Origin: Carallia brachiata
Taxonomy: Eukaryota; Streptophyta; Magnoliopsida; Malpighiales; Rhizophoraceae
Assembly: GCA_021464245.1 (NCBI GenBank)
Contig: JADCRB010000013.1
Coordinates: forward strand, 11,397,350-11,461,349
DNA length: 64,000 nt
Direction of reading: 5' to 3'
Below, piece by piece: positions 1 through 11,256 of this stretch (the stretch's first letter is position 1; the number at the start of each line of letters is the position of its first letter). The notes under the pieces are model-generated. The model ran no database searches and was not told where the DNA came from. It saw only the letters and a list, made by a program, of their open reading frames with translations. Position numbers and translations under genes: made by a program.

Positions 1-1493
1 CATCCATGGTTTAATCAATGTTAATCTGAGTCCTCTAATTGAAAAAGTTCAAATTCTCAACCCGGATCTCCTCAGAATGTGGGGGAAACGGAAGTTTATG
101 TTATAAAGTATTAATCCACTTAAACGAAGGCCTTCTGCCTATATATACTTGCATTTCTGGGCCCACGATTTTAGCCCAGTAACCTCTGGCCTCCGCCAAC
201 CCAAAGTGGCTCATAATCAACTCCCTAAACCCAATAGATAAAGCTCGACAGTTTCATCACAATAATCCGATTTTAAGTGTTGAAACACGGAACTCACCAA
301 ATTTGCTGCCCAGCCCATCAACTACTCTCCATCAATCACCAGGAAAACAATTTCTATATCTTCGCTCTCTCTTTAGAGCCTTTCTTTGTTGGTCTTTAGG
401 AAAGGAACGGAAGGTTTATAGCCTTTGTTTGAATATTTATAATTTTACGTGCTTCCTTATGTTAGTTTATATAATTTATTTAATAATATATAATAATTTT
501 TTTAAAAAAAGTTTAATTATTACATGATATATATTATTTTATTATTATTTAAATATTATTACTTAATATTTTTATAATTTTATATCAACAAATTTTAATG
601 AGCGTAGCATATAATAAGCATCAATCTGTACACATGGTTACGTCCACGTATACAGATTCAACGGAAAATAAATGGGCTTTGATTTAAAAAACGTAACTGT
701 TAACATTTTTAGTAGAAATTCCAATGTTTAAGAATTTAAGTATATTTTTTAAGGATCATTACGGTGATTAACAACTTAAACCTTTTATCTAGAAGTTCAG
801 AGTTATAATTTTGAAGAAGATGTGTGAAATTTATAAAATAAAAAGTTATCTGATTGTATAATTTATAATCTACTAAAATGCGTTATTATTTAACTCACGC
901 TCCAATCCACCTATTAATAGTTGAAAAAAAATGCTTAGATCTTTATTTTTGGAATCTTAAATTGAGAAGAAAGTGTAAAGCTTACGAATGGAGGGAACAC
1001 CACCTAATTTAATAATCAACGGTCTACTAGACTTCTTAGTGAAAAAAAAAAAACAAAATGGATAAATTAGGGGTTAACAACTTAAAAACCTATCTTCTAT
1101 ATTCGAATTTTCAATAACAAAGCAACATTTTGGCAATACAATTGGTGGATGTATGGTAGACACATAAGAATCTGAACAATAAGATTGTGAAAAATATATT
1201 AAATTTATAAAAAAATAAATAAATAGTTGTATTTTATTTAATTTACTGTATACTTTTTATAAGGCTTATTAATTTTACTCTTTGATTTGCAAAACGTTTT
1301 AATAGAAAATAGATAAGGTATGGGTACATGTCTAGAAAATTTTTATTCGTAATAAGTAAAATAGAAACATTTTACTGCTTTACCTTTTATTTCAAAAGTT
1401 ATCAATTCGGTTGAAAAAAATAAGAATTTATTGTATTTTGAGGCATCAACAGGTAAAAATTATCCTATTTTTATCCAATATAAAATGTAGGAA
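1..1493. repeat. truncated array unit, right part only
   Basis: No gene is seen. This stretch aligns by eye along its whole length with 9206-10925, which lies upstream of the CSN7 fragment of the LECRK-A unit. It includes one copy of the conserved block with GGCCCA motifs (about 146-420). The similarity stops at about 1494, where the sequence switches to the family found upstream of kinase genes. Short open frames here are AT-rich and not conserved as protein. Confidence 0.75.
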
Positions 1494-1498
1494 ATGAA

Positions 1499-4067
1499 AA
1501 CACACATATCTCACTTTCAGCAAGATAACTAATTATTTTTTAACCTACACTAAGCATTCACTTTTACGCTTCCGCATTATATTCGACTGGAATATCTCGG
1601 CACTTTCCATTTTATTTATAATTTAAAAAAAAAATCTAAGCCACGAGCTTGTCCCTAGTGGGGAAATGAAAGTTGCTACATCAAAAGAGGTTGATTGTTA
1701 AAAGTTGCTATCCAATAAGTTTTTCCGTTATTTAAAAGTGCACAATAACTGGGATACAGAAGTTTCATCATGATTGCCCGACTTGTAGGAAAAAATCATT
1801 GTTGAGATAGTTAAGAAATTAAAATAGAGTTTGTAGAATTTAAATGTAAAATTAAAAAAAGTTTTATTTTGTAAAAAGGAATTTTAATTTGATTTATTTT
1901 TTGCATGTATAATTTACTTATAATTTTATATAATATAATAAATGGGACTTATTAAAAAAATAAAAAATAGATTACTGGTGAATTATATTAAAAATATAAG
2001 TAAAATAAATAAATACTACAAAAAGAATGTCCTAAGTAATTATACTAAAAAAAACAAAGAAAAAAAAAGTATTGGTTTTATCAGTTTGGTACTAAGAACT
2101 ATCTCATATGTTCCTAGGTTATTGAAGGCAACATCTTCCTAATTCCTATAGAATACATCCGACTGCATATTTCTAGAGCGCCAATACAAGGGGAAAAAAA
2201 GAGAGCAAAAGAGCACATAAACACCTTAATTTAGTTAGAATAACCAATTTGTTCAAAAATTAGTTCATTTCTCTTCTGAAATTCAAAATAAATGTTGAGC
2301 CTCATAGATCCAAACCCTAAAAAAAAAAATAAACAAAATAATTACATGTATTGATGGGAAAAGATACGTAGGATGTATAAAAAATAATCATAAAATTAGT
2401 ACACAAAATCTGAATTATTAAATTATAAAATATTTATTAAATTAAAAAAAATTAAAAATAAATAAATTATTAAATTAATTACGTATTATTTAACATATGT
2501 ACACGAAATTTTATCATTGACTGAAACGAGATCGGATGTTTCCTCGCCATTTCTCTTACTATGTGGATTTGACAGAATGTTAAACGTGGCAACTTAATTT
2601 CCACGAAGTTGGCATTGGCGTTAAATACCGCGGGTCCTTGGAAAAGGTTCAAGAAGAAGAATCCACGGGTGGAGGACCCGCAAGCAAAGTATCATAAAGT
2701 CTGTAATTAACAGCACAAGACCAGCGTAAGATGGCTTGGTCGGAGGCCTCCAATCACAGAACTGAAATTCAAATTTCAGGTCCTACTCTTCGGCCTCTCA
2801 TTGTTTTACTATTGGCTTATTAATTTCAATGAACAAAAAAAAAATTTTATGACTGTATTTAAAAAATTTAGATCTCTATCGGTATTAAATTTTATTTTTG
2901 AAAAGAAGATATAAGATTTATAAGATGAAAAAGAAAATGTGTTTATTATATACCCTGCCCAGTTAAATAAATCTCATAATAAAAAAAATAAAAATCATTT
3001 TAATTCTCATTTACGGTTTAGTCAGTGTTCACCTGAATTCTCTAACTAAAAAGTTGAAATTCTCAACTCAACCATTCCATAAGCTCCTCGAGTAAACATA
3101 GAGTTCGAGCTAAAAAATTATTCATTTACTTAATCAAGGCCTTCTGCCTTTAATTTAAAAATTATTTTGTCATAATATTTTAGTCATGAAAATTTAGATC
3201 TCTGTCGGTTAAATATTAAGTTTTAATTTTCAAAAGAAAATATGATATTTATAAGATAAAAAAAAAACAAAACAATCTTTATAAGATAAAAAAAAACAAT
3301 CTTTATTATATATAACTCACTGTTGAATAAATCTCCTAATAAAAAATAAAATTTATTTTAGTCTCTGTCCAAGATTTAGTCGTTGTCAACTTTAAATTCT
3401 CAACTATTCCAGAAGCTCCTTGAAGTAAATGCAAAGTTTAGGTTAAAAAGTATTAATCCTCTTACATTAAGGCCTTCCGCCTTTTATCTAAAAATTATTT
3501 TGTCTCAATATTCTAATCATGAAAAATTTAGATCTCTGTCGATGAAATATTAAGTTTTAATTTTAGAAAGAATATATGAGATTTATAAGATGAAGAAAAT
3601 AAAATTATCTACATCATTTATTTCAAAGTTGAACGAGTCTCCTAATAAAAAACACAAAAATAATTTTAATCTCCGTGCATGGTTTAGTCCATGTCAATCT
3701 AAATTCTCTAATTGAAATATTCAAATTCTCAACTTAACCGTTTCAGAGTTTCTCAAAACATGGAGGAAACACAAAGTTTAGATTAGAAAGTTTTAATCCG
3801 CTAATCCTTTTTACCTTTTTTTTTTTTTAGTCAGTCCATTGGACTGAATATTAGACAGTTTTAAATTTTTTTTGCCTTTAATCTGTATGTACTTGGACTT
3901 TTGGGCCCACAATTTTAGCCCAGTAACCTTGGGCCTCTCCCAACCCAAAGTGGCTCACATTCAACTCCGTAAGCCTAACAGAAAAAGGCCGAGAGTTTCA
4001 TCACAGTAATCCTATTTTGTGTTGAAACACAAAACTCACCAATCTTATTGCCCAGCCCATCAATTGC
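1499..4067. repeat. duplicated kinase-upstream and intergenic DNA
   Basis: No gene is seen. 1499 to about 3029 is nearly identical to 62499-64000, and a more diverged relative starts near 16540, 56150 and 57430. From about 2500 on the sequence follows 24500-26320. A repeated paragraph with the words AGATCTCTGTC and GATTTATAAGATGAAA recurs every 300-400 bp (about 2870, 3200, 3530), so part of the unit is itself internally repetitive. The conserved GGCCCA block starts near 3890. Confidence 0.7.
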
Positions 4068-4828
4068 AGGTGTTAAAAAAAAATCAAAAATTTGGTTAAC
4101 TGACAAAATTAAATTAAACCGAACCAAATTTTTAGTTAACTAAATAAATTTAATAATTATTTAATTGAATCAATTAAAAATTGAATATTTTGATTTAGGA
4201 ATAATTTTCAATACAAAAAAATCATGATAAACCGAACTGAACCGAATATTTATAAAATAATTTGAATATGAATTTGCAATATGTTAGATTAACACTCGAT
4301 AGATATTGCTTTTATTTGAAATATGACTATCATCGATTGATACTTGGCTAATTGATAGAACATATTTGTTGATCTTATATTTGTTCGAAATAGTAGCTAT
4401 AGGTTGCTTGCCTTGTTATGCTTAGTTGATTTGGTTTGTGATCTTACTTACTGAGTACAAGGAAAAACATATTTAAAATTATATTTTGCATGGATGTAAA
4501 TTAAATTAGTGGATTATTATATAATACTTATGAGTTATGAGTTCAATGTTAAATTAAATTAGCAGATTATTATGTGATATTTATAAGTTATGAGTTCAAT
4601 TTTTGCTTCAATGACTAATAATATAGGGAATCAGTTTCTTAGATATGGACGAGAATTAAGAACTTTATGATTATTGTTTTTTCAAATGGATAATCGAAAT
4701 TAAACTGAATATTTTAATTAATTGAATTTTTAGTATGAGAATATTTTTAATTTTACGTAACTAAAATTTCGATTTGATTTTCAATTATAAGTATTTAGTT
4801 TGGATAACCAAACCATAGACACTTCTAC
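4068..4828. mobile_element. non-autonomous DNA transposon, copy 1
   Basis: About 760 bp splits the conserved block that is uninterrupted at 146-420 and 9509-9790. It starts GGTGTTAAAAA and ends in sequence whose complement reads GGTAGAAGTGT. The flanks carry a decayed direct repeat (CATCAATTGC and CGTCAACTAC). The related copy at 26327-27119 has a perfect 10-bp flanking repeat. No transposase coding was seen. Superfamily is uncertain; hAT or Mutator are possible. Confidence 0.6.
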
Positions 4829-5857
4829 CGTCAACTACTCCTCCAATCAACCATGAAAACAATTTTTATATCTTTGCTCACTCTCTCTACAGCCTTTCTT
4901 TGTTGGTCTTTAGGGAAGGACCGGAGGGTTTATAGCCCTCCTTTCAACATTTACAATTAGATGTGTTTCATTGTGCATGTTTGGCTTACATAATTATTTA
5001 ATATTATTTAACAGTTTATTTATTTTTTTAATATTAATTATCAAAATATTTTTATCATTTTATTATTATTTTATTATTACTTAAATATTGTTACTTAATA
5101 TTTTTATAAATTTATATCAGCAAATTTTAATGAGCACAAATAATAAGCATCAATCTTTACACATGGTTACGTCCACGGATACAGATTCAACAAAAAAAAT
5201 AAGTGGGCTTTGATTTTAAAAAAAAAACCGTAACAGTTAACATTTAGTAGAAAATTCAATGATTAAGAATTTAAGTTTATGTTTTTTAAAGGACATTTTA
5301 ATGGTTAAAATTTAAATTTTATCTAAAGATCCTGAATTTTAATTTTAAAAAAGTGGTGTAAAATTTATAAAATTGAGAGAGCTATTGCATGATATAATTT
5401 ATTATATATCAAGCGATGTTATTATATAATTCATGCCTCAATTCGCCTATTTTAAACTTTTATTTTTAAAATCTTAGATTTTAATATTAAGAAGAGAGTG
5501 TAAAACATATCAAAATAGGGAAGGCCATGTGATTAATAATCATAAAGAAACAAAATGGATAATTAAGGTTAAAAATTTATACGTTTATCTCCGTCTTAAT
5601 CTTCAACAATAGAAACACTTTTTAAAAATCGTAATTAGTGCTTACGTGATAGATATACAATTATTTAAATTTTTAGATTGTAAAAAATATATTAAATTTT
5701 TTAAAAAATAAATATATTATTAATTAATTATATACTTTTTATATACTTCACTGAATATATCTATACTTTACTCCCTAATTTTCAAGACCTTTTAGGATCT
5801 ATTTGTTTGTTCTGCAGAAAACAACATTCTAAAAAAACCATTTTCTAAATTTTCCCT
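4829..5857. repeat. duplicated intergenic DNA
   Basis: No gene is seen. This is the second half of the conserved block followed by AT-rich spacer. It aligns with 27120-28120 and, more distantly, with 380-1400 and 9740-10700. A recognisable landmark shared by all is the string ending TACACATGGTTACGTCCACG near 5160. Confidence 0.65.
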
Positions 5858-5865
5858 CATTTGGT

Positions 5866-6306
5866 TATAGTTGTAAAAATTAGATCGGACCGGTCGGTCC
5901 GACTGGTTGAACCGGTGACCGGTCAGTGGTCTAGTCTGGTTCAAAGTAAAAATTAAATGAAACTCGGATCAGTTAGAATTGGTAAAAATCAGACCGGTCC
6001 AACCGATCTAAATAAAATATAAGAATTTAAAAATTTTAATTTGTTCTTAAAGTTTATTTAAATTATAATTTCAGCTCTAATATTGTTAAAATTTTCAATT
6101 TAGTTTTAAATTTATCAAAACTTTCAATTTAATCATTAAAACTACAAAAATTAATATTTAATTACTATATATATATATATATATTACTTTTATACGTATA
6201 TATATATTAAATACTGATTCAAATATTGGTTCGACCGATTCAACTGGTTGAATATTGACCTACTAATATTTTCGATTCGATATTTGATCTAGTTCTGACA
6301 ATCTTA
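5866..6306. mobile_element. hAT-like MITE, 441 bp
   Basis: A perfect 8-bp target duplication CATTTGGT flanks the segment (5858-5865 and 6307-6314). The ends form an imperfect inverted repeat of about 24 bp: TATAGTTGTAAAAATTAGAT on the left against TAAGATTGTCAGAACTAGAT from the right. The interior is rich in ACCGGT/GGTCCG words near the left end and has an (AT)n run near 6163-6182. There is no coding. Eight-bp duplications are typical of hAT elements. The paralogous stretch near 28118 lacks it, although that copy also lacks more flanking DNA. Confidence 0.7.
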
Positions 6307-6314
6307 CATTTGGT

Positions 6315-7059
6315 ATATGAACAAAAAATAGAAACTTTAGTCAACAAAAAAATAACATAAATTAAAATATCTAATTATTTTTTCAAAAAAAATGATATCC
6401 CATTTTGTTAAATTGAATGTCATTTTCCAAGTCCAAAACCTTCGAGTCCAAAGCACCAGTACTCATCACAGCCACCACCACAACTCAACACCACCGTCAC
6501 CATCGCAAACAACCCTTTCTCTTCCTTCACTGCTACTTCTACACTCAGCACAGGAAAATTTGCGACGGACACCGACGAGATCAAACCTAATACCTTGGAG
6601 CCTTAATCCGAATCCGAGAGTAACTTCGCCGCCAACCTTGCCGGCAAACATGGGTGCCTCAGAAGGCTTCTACTTTTGGGGGTGCCGCCGATCTTGCTCT
6701 CAGGATCGATGGGTATCTGCACAGCGGCATCTCGGCTCGAAGGGCAGGGCGCGGTAATCGAGCGGGGAACGACGAGTTCGGCACATGCTCGCCGAATCTT
6801 GAAGCAAAATCAAAGGAACCTTAAAACTTGAAATTAATTTGCAACAAATAAACGGAAAGGGGAGGAGGAAATGCAAGAGAAATGATTATGAAGGAATTGA
6901 TTAAATCTGAAAAAGATGCAAGAGAGATGCAAGAGAACGAGAGATTGGCCAAATATTTTATACAGAATGTTATTTTTTTAGTGAGACAAACACACCCTTT
7001 AATAGAAAATAAAAATTGTAACGAATGAATTATTGATTTGTGACTGTATAATTTCCCAT
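6315..7059. other. unassigned stretch with GC-rich patch
   Basis: The interval 6440-6800 is clearly more GC-rich than its surroundings and has open frames on both strands (a 121-codon frame at 6392-6757 on + and 61 codons on -). Neither gives a family I recognise, and no second copy was seen in the window. Low-complexity His/Ser/Pro stretches argue against a functional protein. It may be a captured or relict exon. From about 6830 the sequence rejoins the duplicated unit (compare 28130). Confidence 0.35.
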
Positions 7060-7515
7060 CTCAGCCCCCCAAACATTTTGAAAGACTTATAAAAACCCTG
7101 TTAATAGTTTTTGGTGATGTTAATATTCGCAAGGACTCTCTCAGTTTCAATGGAGACAATGGAGGAGCAACAAGGAATAGTTGGTGAAGCAAAGCTTCCA
7201 CCTTTGTCTGTTCTCTTTCTCTGTTTTTTAGCCCTCCCCTCTCTCCTCCAAAATTTTATTTTATATTTTCATGTAAGAATTGTATCAATTTTTGTTGCTA
7301 TAGGAAACAATGAAGATTGTTACTTTTTTGGTTTTACAATACTCTCAACTCTGTTTCTGTATCAAGCAAGTAAGCATTTATCTTCTCCCCTTTTGTTTAT
7401 CAAACAAACCCAGTGGTACTTTTATTCTTTTTTTTTTTTCTTTTTTTGCAGGATTGTTTTAAATTTTAGGTTGTGGTGTTTAAGTTAATTCTTAGGAGAT
7501 CGAATTTTATTAAAT
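7060..7515 (+). pseudogene. CSN7 5'-end fragment, copy 1
   Basis: This is the 5' leader and first exon of a COP9 signalosome subunit 7-like gene. It aligns with the start of the copy at 43691, beginning at the ATG near 7150, with the tail FLALPSLL matching the conserved ALPSLLE. An internal deletion of about 50 bp between CAAAGCTTCCA and CCTTTGTCT removes the central part of the exon. Intron 1 sequence follows. At about 7515-7521 the fragment stops and kinase-upstream DNA begins, so nothing downstream of intron 1 remains. It cannot encode CSN7. The assignment rests on paralogy with the better copy. Confidence 0.7.
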
Positions 7516-7579
7516 TCACATTGCCTGACCTGTTGGAAAAAATGAGAAAGTTAAAAAAAAAGGAAAAAATTAGGTTATC

Positions 7580-7770
7580 AGAATTGGGTATCTGTCCGAA
7601 TATTTTTTTGTGTAACAAGATAATAATTTTATGTAATAAAATTGATATTTTATGTAATAAAAAAAATCTGTATTTTTCTGTATTTTTTTTTGTTGCACAA
7701 AATAACAATCTTGTTGTACAAAATCACTGTCTTGTTGCACAAAAAAATATTCGGGCAGATGCCCGATTCT
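7580..7770. mobile_element. MITE with GTTGCACAAAA repeats, copy 1
   Basis: The ends form a long inverted repeat: AGAATTGGGTATCTGTCCGA on the left against AGAATCGGGCATCTGCCCGA from the right, continuing through a T-run to GTGTAACAAGA or GTGCAACAAGA. The short interior has GTTGCACAAAA or TGTAATAAAA subterminal repeats. The insertion may extend to the direct repeats GTTAAA at 7550-7555 and 7789-7794. It sits just right of a rearrangement junction. A relative lies at 41055-41267. Confidence 0.7.
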
Positions 7771-7794
7771 AGAGGTGTAATGGCACCCGTTAAA

Positions 7795-9327
7795 AAATTG
7801 GAATAGAGTTATTAAAATTTAAATATAGGGTTAAAAAGTTTTGATCTATTGAGGAGAATTATAATTGAATTTTCTTTTTATAAATATAACTTATTTTTAA
7901 TCTTATACAATACAATAAGTAAAAGTTATCAAAAAAAAATAAAAAATAAATTTATATAATACGAGTAAATTATATTAAAAAAATTAATAAAAATAATAAG
8001 TATCGTAGATAGAATTTCTTAACTAATTATATTAGTTTTATGAGTTTGGTAATAGGAATTATCTCATATATTCCTGTCATGAGTTTATTATTGAAAGCAA
8101 CAACTTCCTAATTCCTGTACAATACATCCAACTTCATATTTCTAGAGCGCCAATACAAGAAAAAAAAAAAAAACGCAAAAGAGCACATAAACACCTTAAT
8201 TTAGTTAGAATCACCAATTTGTTCAAAAATTAATTCATTTCGGTTCTAAAATTTAAAATAAATGTTGAGCGTCATAGACCCAAATCCTCATAATGACATG
8301 TCATTTAATTGAAACAAAATCTAAAATTTTCTTGGATGCTATTTCTCTTTCTATGTGGATTTGACATAATGTTAAACTTGGCAACTTAATTTCCACAAAG
8401 TTGGCATTGGCAAATACTCCGATCCTTGGAAAAGTTCAAGAAGAAGAATTCAGGCGTAGAGGATCCGCAAGCAAATTATCGTCAAGTCTGTGTTTAAGAG
8501 AGGAGGGCCAGCATTAGCTGGCTCGGTTCGAGGCCTCCAATCACGGCCACCAAAATTCGAATTTCGGTCCTATTTCTCATTCTCCCTTCTGTTTGTTGTT
8601 GGTTTATTAGTTTTAATGGACAAAAAAATTTGTATTTCAAAAAAATATTCATCTCGACGTTAAGAGAGACAAATTAAAAATTATTTTATCTCAATATTCT
8701 AATGATAAAAAATTTAGATCTCTTTATGTGAAATCTTAAATTTTAATTTTTCTTAGATGTAAGATTTTTGAAATGAAAGAAATATTTTTTATTATATAGT
8801 TTACACTTGAATGAATCTTATAATAAAAGAAATGGAAATCATTTTAATCCCCGTCCACGGTTTAGTCAGTGTCAACTTGCATTCTCGAATTGAAAAGTTC
8901 ATATTCTCAACTTAACCATTCCACAATTTCCTCACAACGTAGAGTAAATGCAAAGTTTAAGTTAGAAAGTATTAATCCACTTAGATTAAGGCCTTCTACC
9001 TTTAATCTAAAATTTTTTTTGTCCCAATATTCTAGCTATGGAAAATTTAGATCTCTATTGATAAAATATTAAGTTGTAATCTCTCCTAGAAGATATGAGA
9101 TTTATAAGATAAACAAAGAAAAAAAAAACAAAATAATCTTTATTATATTGATCACAGTTGAATGAATTTCTTAATTGAAAAACAAAAATCATTTTATCCC
9201 CATCCAAGATTTAGTCAATTTTAATCTGAGTCCTCTAATTGAAAAGTTCAAATTCTCAACCCAATTATTTCATAGTCTCCCGAGAACATGAAGGAAACGC
9301 AAAGTTCATGTTATAAAGTATTAGTCT
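7795..9327. repeat. duplicated kinase-upstream DNA
   Basis: No gene is seen. It aligns with 17850-18630, 57800-59030 and, more distantly, 1800-3000. Shared landmarks are ACAACTTCCTAATTCCT near 8098, TTTCCACAAAGTTGGCATTG near 8389 and the 8865-9060 paragraph. Confidence 0.65.
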
Positions 9328-9457
9328 TTTTGCTCTATAAGGAGCCTTATTGAGTATTTGAAGAGGAACAAGTAAAATTTAGTAGAATTTGAACATCTTA
9401 ACTACTGATTAAGAGATAACTCTATCAATTAGTTGAACAAATACTCAACCTCTAAAA
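9328..9457. mobile_element. 130-bp insertion with 9-bp direct repeats
   Basis: The flanking direct repeat TATTAGTCT is perfect (9319-9327 and 9458-9466). The paralogous sequence at 100-125 runs straight through without the insert. Inside, TTGAGTATTTG near the left end recurs inverted near the right end, so it may be a tiny MITE with Mutator-like 9-bp target duplication. Confidence 0.55.
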
Positions 9458-9466
9458 TATTAGTCT

Positions 9467-11064
9467 ATTTAAACGAAGGTCTTCTGCCTTTAATCTATGT
9501 ATACTTGGATTTCTGGGCCCACGATTTTAGCCCAGTAACCTCTGGCCTCCGTCAACCCAAAGTGGCTCAAAATAAACTCCGTAAGCCCAATAGATAAAGC
9601 CCGACAGTTTCATCACATTAATCCGATTTTAAGTGTTGAAACACGGAACTCACCAAATTTACTGCCCAGCCCATCAACTACTCTCCTTCAATCACCAGGA
9701 AAACAATTTCTATATCTTCGCTCTCTCTTTAGAGCCTTTCTTTGTTGGTCTTTAGGAAAGGAACGGAAGGTTTATAGCCTTTGTTTGAATATTTATAATT
9801 TTACGTGCTTCGTTATGTTAGTTTATACAATTTATTTAATAATATGTAATAACTTTTTTTAAAAAAATTTAATTATTACATAATATATATTATTTTATTA
9901 TTATTTAAATATTATTACTTAATATTTTTAAAATTTTATATCAACAAATTTTTAATGAGCGTGGCATATAATAAGCATCAATCTGTACACATGGTTACGT
10001 CCACGTATACAGACTCAACGGAAAAATAAATGGGCTTTGATTTAAAAAACGTAACTGTTAACATTTAGTAGAAATTCCAATATTTAAGAATTTAAGTATA
10101 TTTTTTAAGGATCATTATAGTGATTAACAACTTAAATCTTTTATATAGAAGTCCCGAGTTATACTCTTGAAGAAGAAGTGTGAAATTTATAAAATAAAGA
10201 CTTATTTTATTGTATAATTTACGATCTACCAAAATATGCTATTATTTAACTCACGTCTCAATTGACCTATTAATGATTGAAAAAAAAAAATACTAGATCT
10301 TTATTTTTTTGGAATCTTAGATTGAGAAGAAAGTGTAAAGCTTACGAAAGGAGGGAACACCACCTAATTTAATAATCAACGGTCTACTAAACTTCCTAGT
10401 GAAAAAAAAAAAAAACCAAATGGATAGATTAGGGGCTAACAACTTAAAAACCTATCTTCCATATTCGAATTTTCAATAACAAAGAAACATTTTGGCAATA
10501 CAATTGGTGACGTATGGTAGACACGTAAGAATCTAAACAGTTAAATTATGAAAAATATATTAAATTTATAAAAAATAAATAAACAATTGGATGCTATTTA
10601 ATTGACTGTATATTTTTTACATGTCTTACTAAGTGTATCTACAAAATTTTACTCTTTGATTTGCAATACTTTTTAATGGAAAATAGACAAGGTATGGGTA
10701 CATGTCTAGAAAAATTTTATTCGATTAACGTATTAAAATGCAACATTTTCTTTTTTATATATATATAATTATAATAATAAAAAGTAAAATAAAAACATTT
10801 TACTACTTTACTTTTTATCTCAAAAGTTATCAATTTGGTTGAAAAAAATAGGAATTTATTGTATTTTGAGGCATCAACAGGTAAAAATTCTCCTATTTTT
10901 ATCCCAATATAAAATGTAGGAAATGAATTACTGACTTGTGACTGTATAATTTCCTGCCCTGCCCAACTTGTTCTCCAGCAGGCACGGTTGGATACAAACT
11001 TTTCTGAAATTGTCATCCACCGAGGGACCAAATATCTAACCAAAAATTTAAAAAAAAAAAAATA

Positions 11065-11105
<41 letters not shown>

Positions 11106-11256
11106 CTGAATTTTAATAATTTAATTAAAATTAAAATTAATAATATTAAAATAAAATTAATTGTTTTTAAAATAAAAATTAAAAATTATTTTTTTATTTT
11201 AGAAATTATTAATCTTATTTTAAAATTATCAATCTTAATTTTAATAAAAACATTAA
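9467..11256. repeat. duplicated DNA upstream of CSN7 fragment
   Basis: No gene is seen. The conserved GGCCCA block occupies about 9509-9790. 9509-10925 is the close relative of 142-1493. From about 10925 the sequence continues toward the CSN7 leader, as also seen at 22915-23240. An (AT)n run lies at 11069-11102. Confidence 0.7.
11069..11102. repeat. (AT)n microsatellite
   Basis: About 17 uninterrupted AT dinucleotides are seen directly. Confidence 0.95.

Noticed and set aside
1942..2142. 66-codon Lys/Asn-rich frame
   Set aside because: AT-driven; the near-identical copy at 62940 does not keep the frame.
6392..6757. 121-codon frame with His/Ser/Pro-rich start
   Set aside because: No recognisable domain, competing frames on both strands, single copy; kept only as an unassigned patch.
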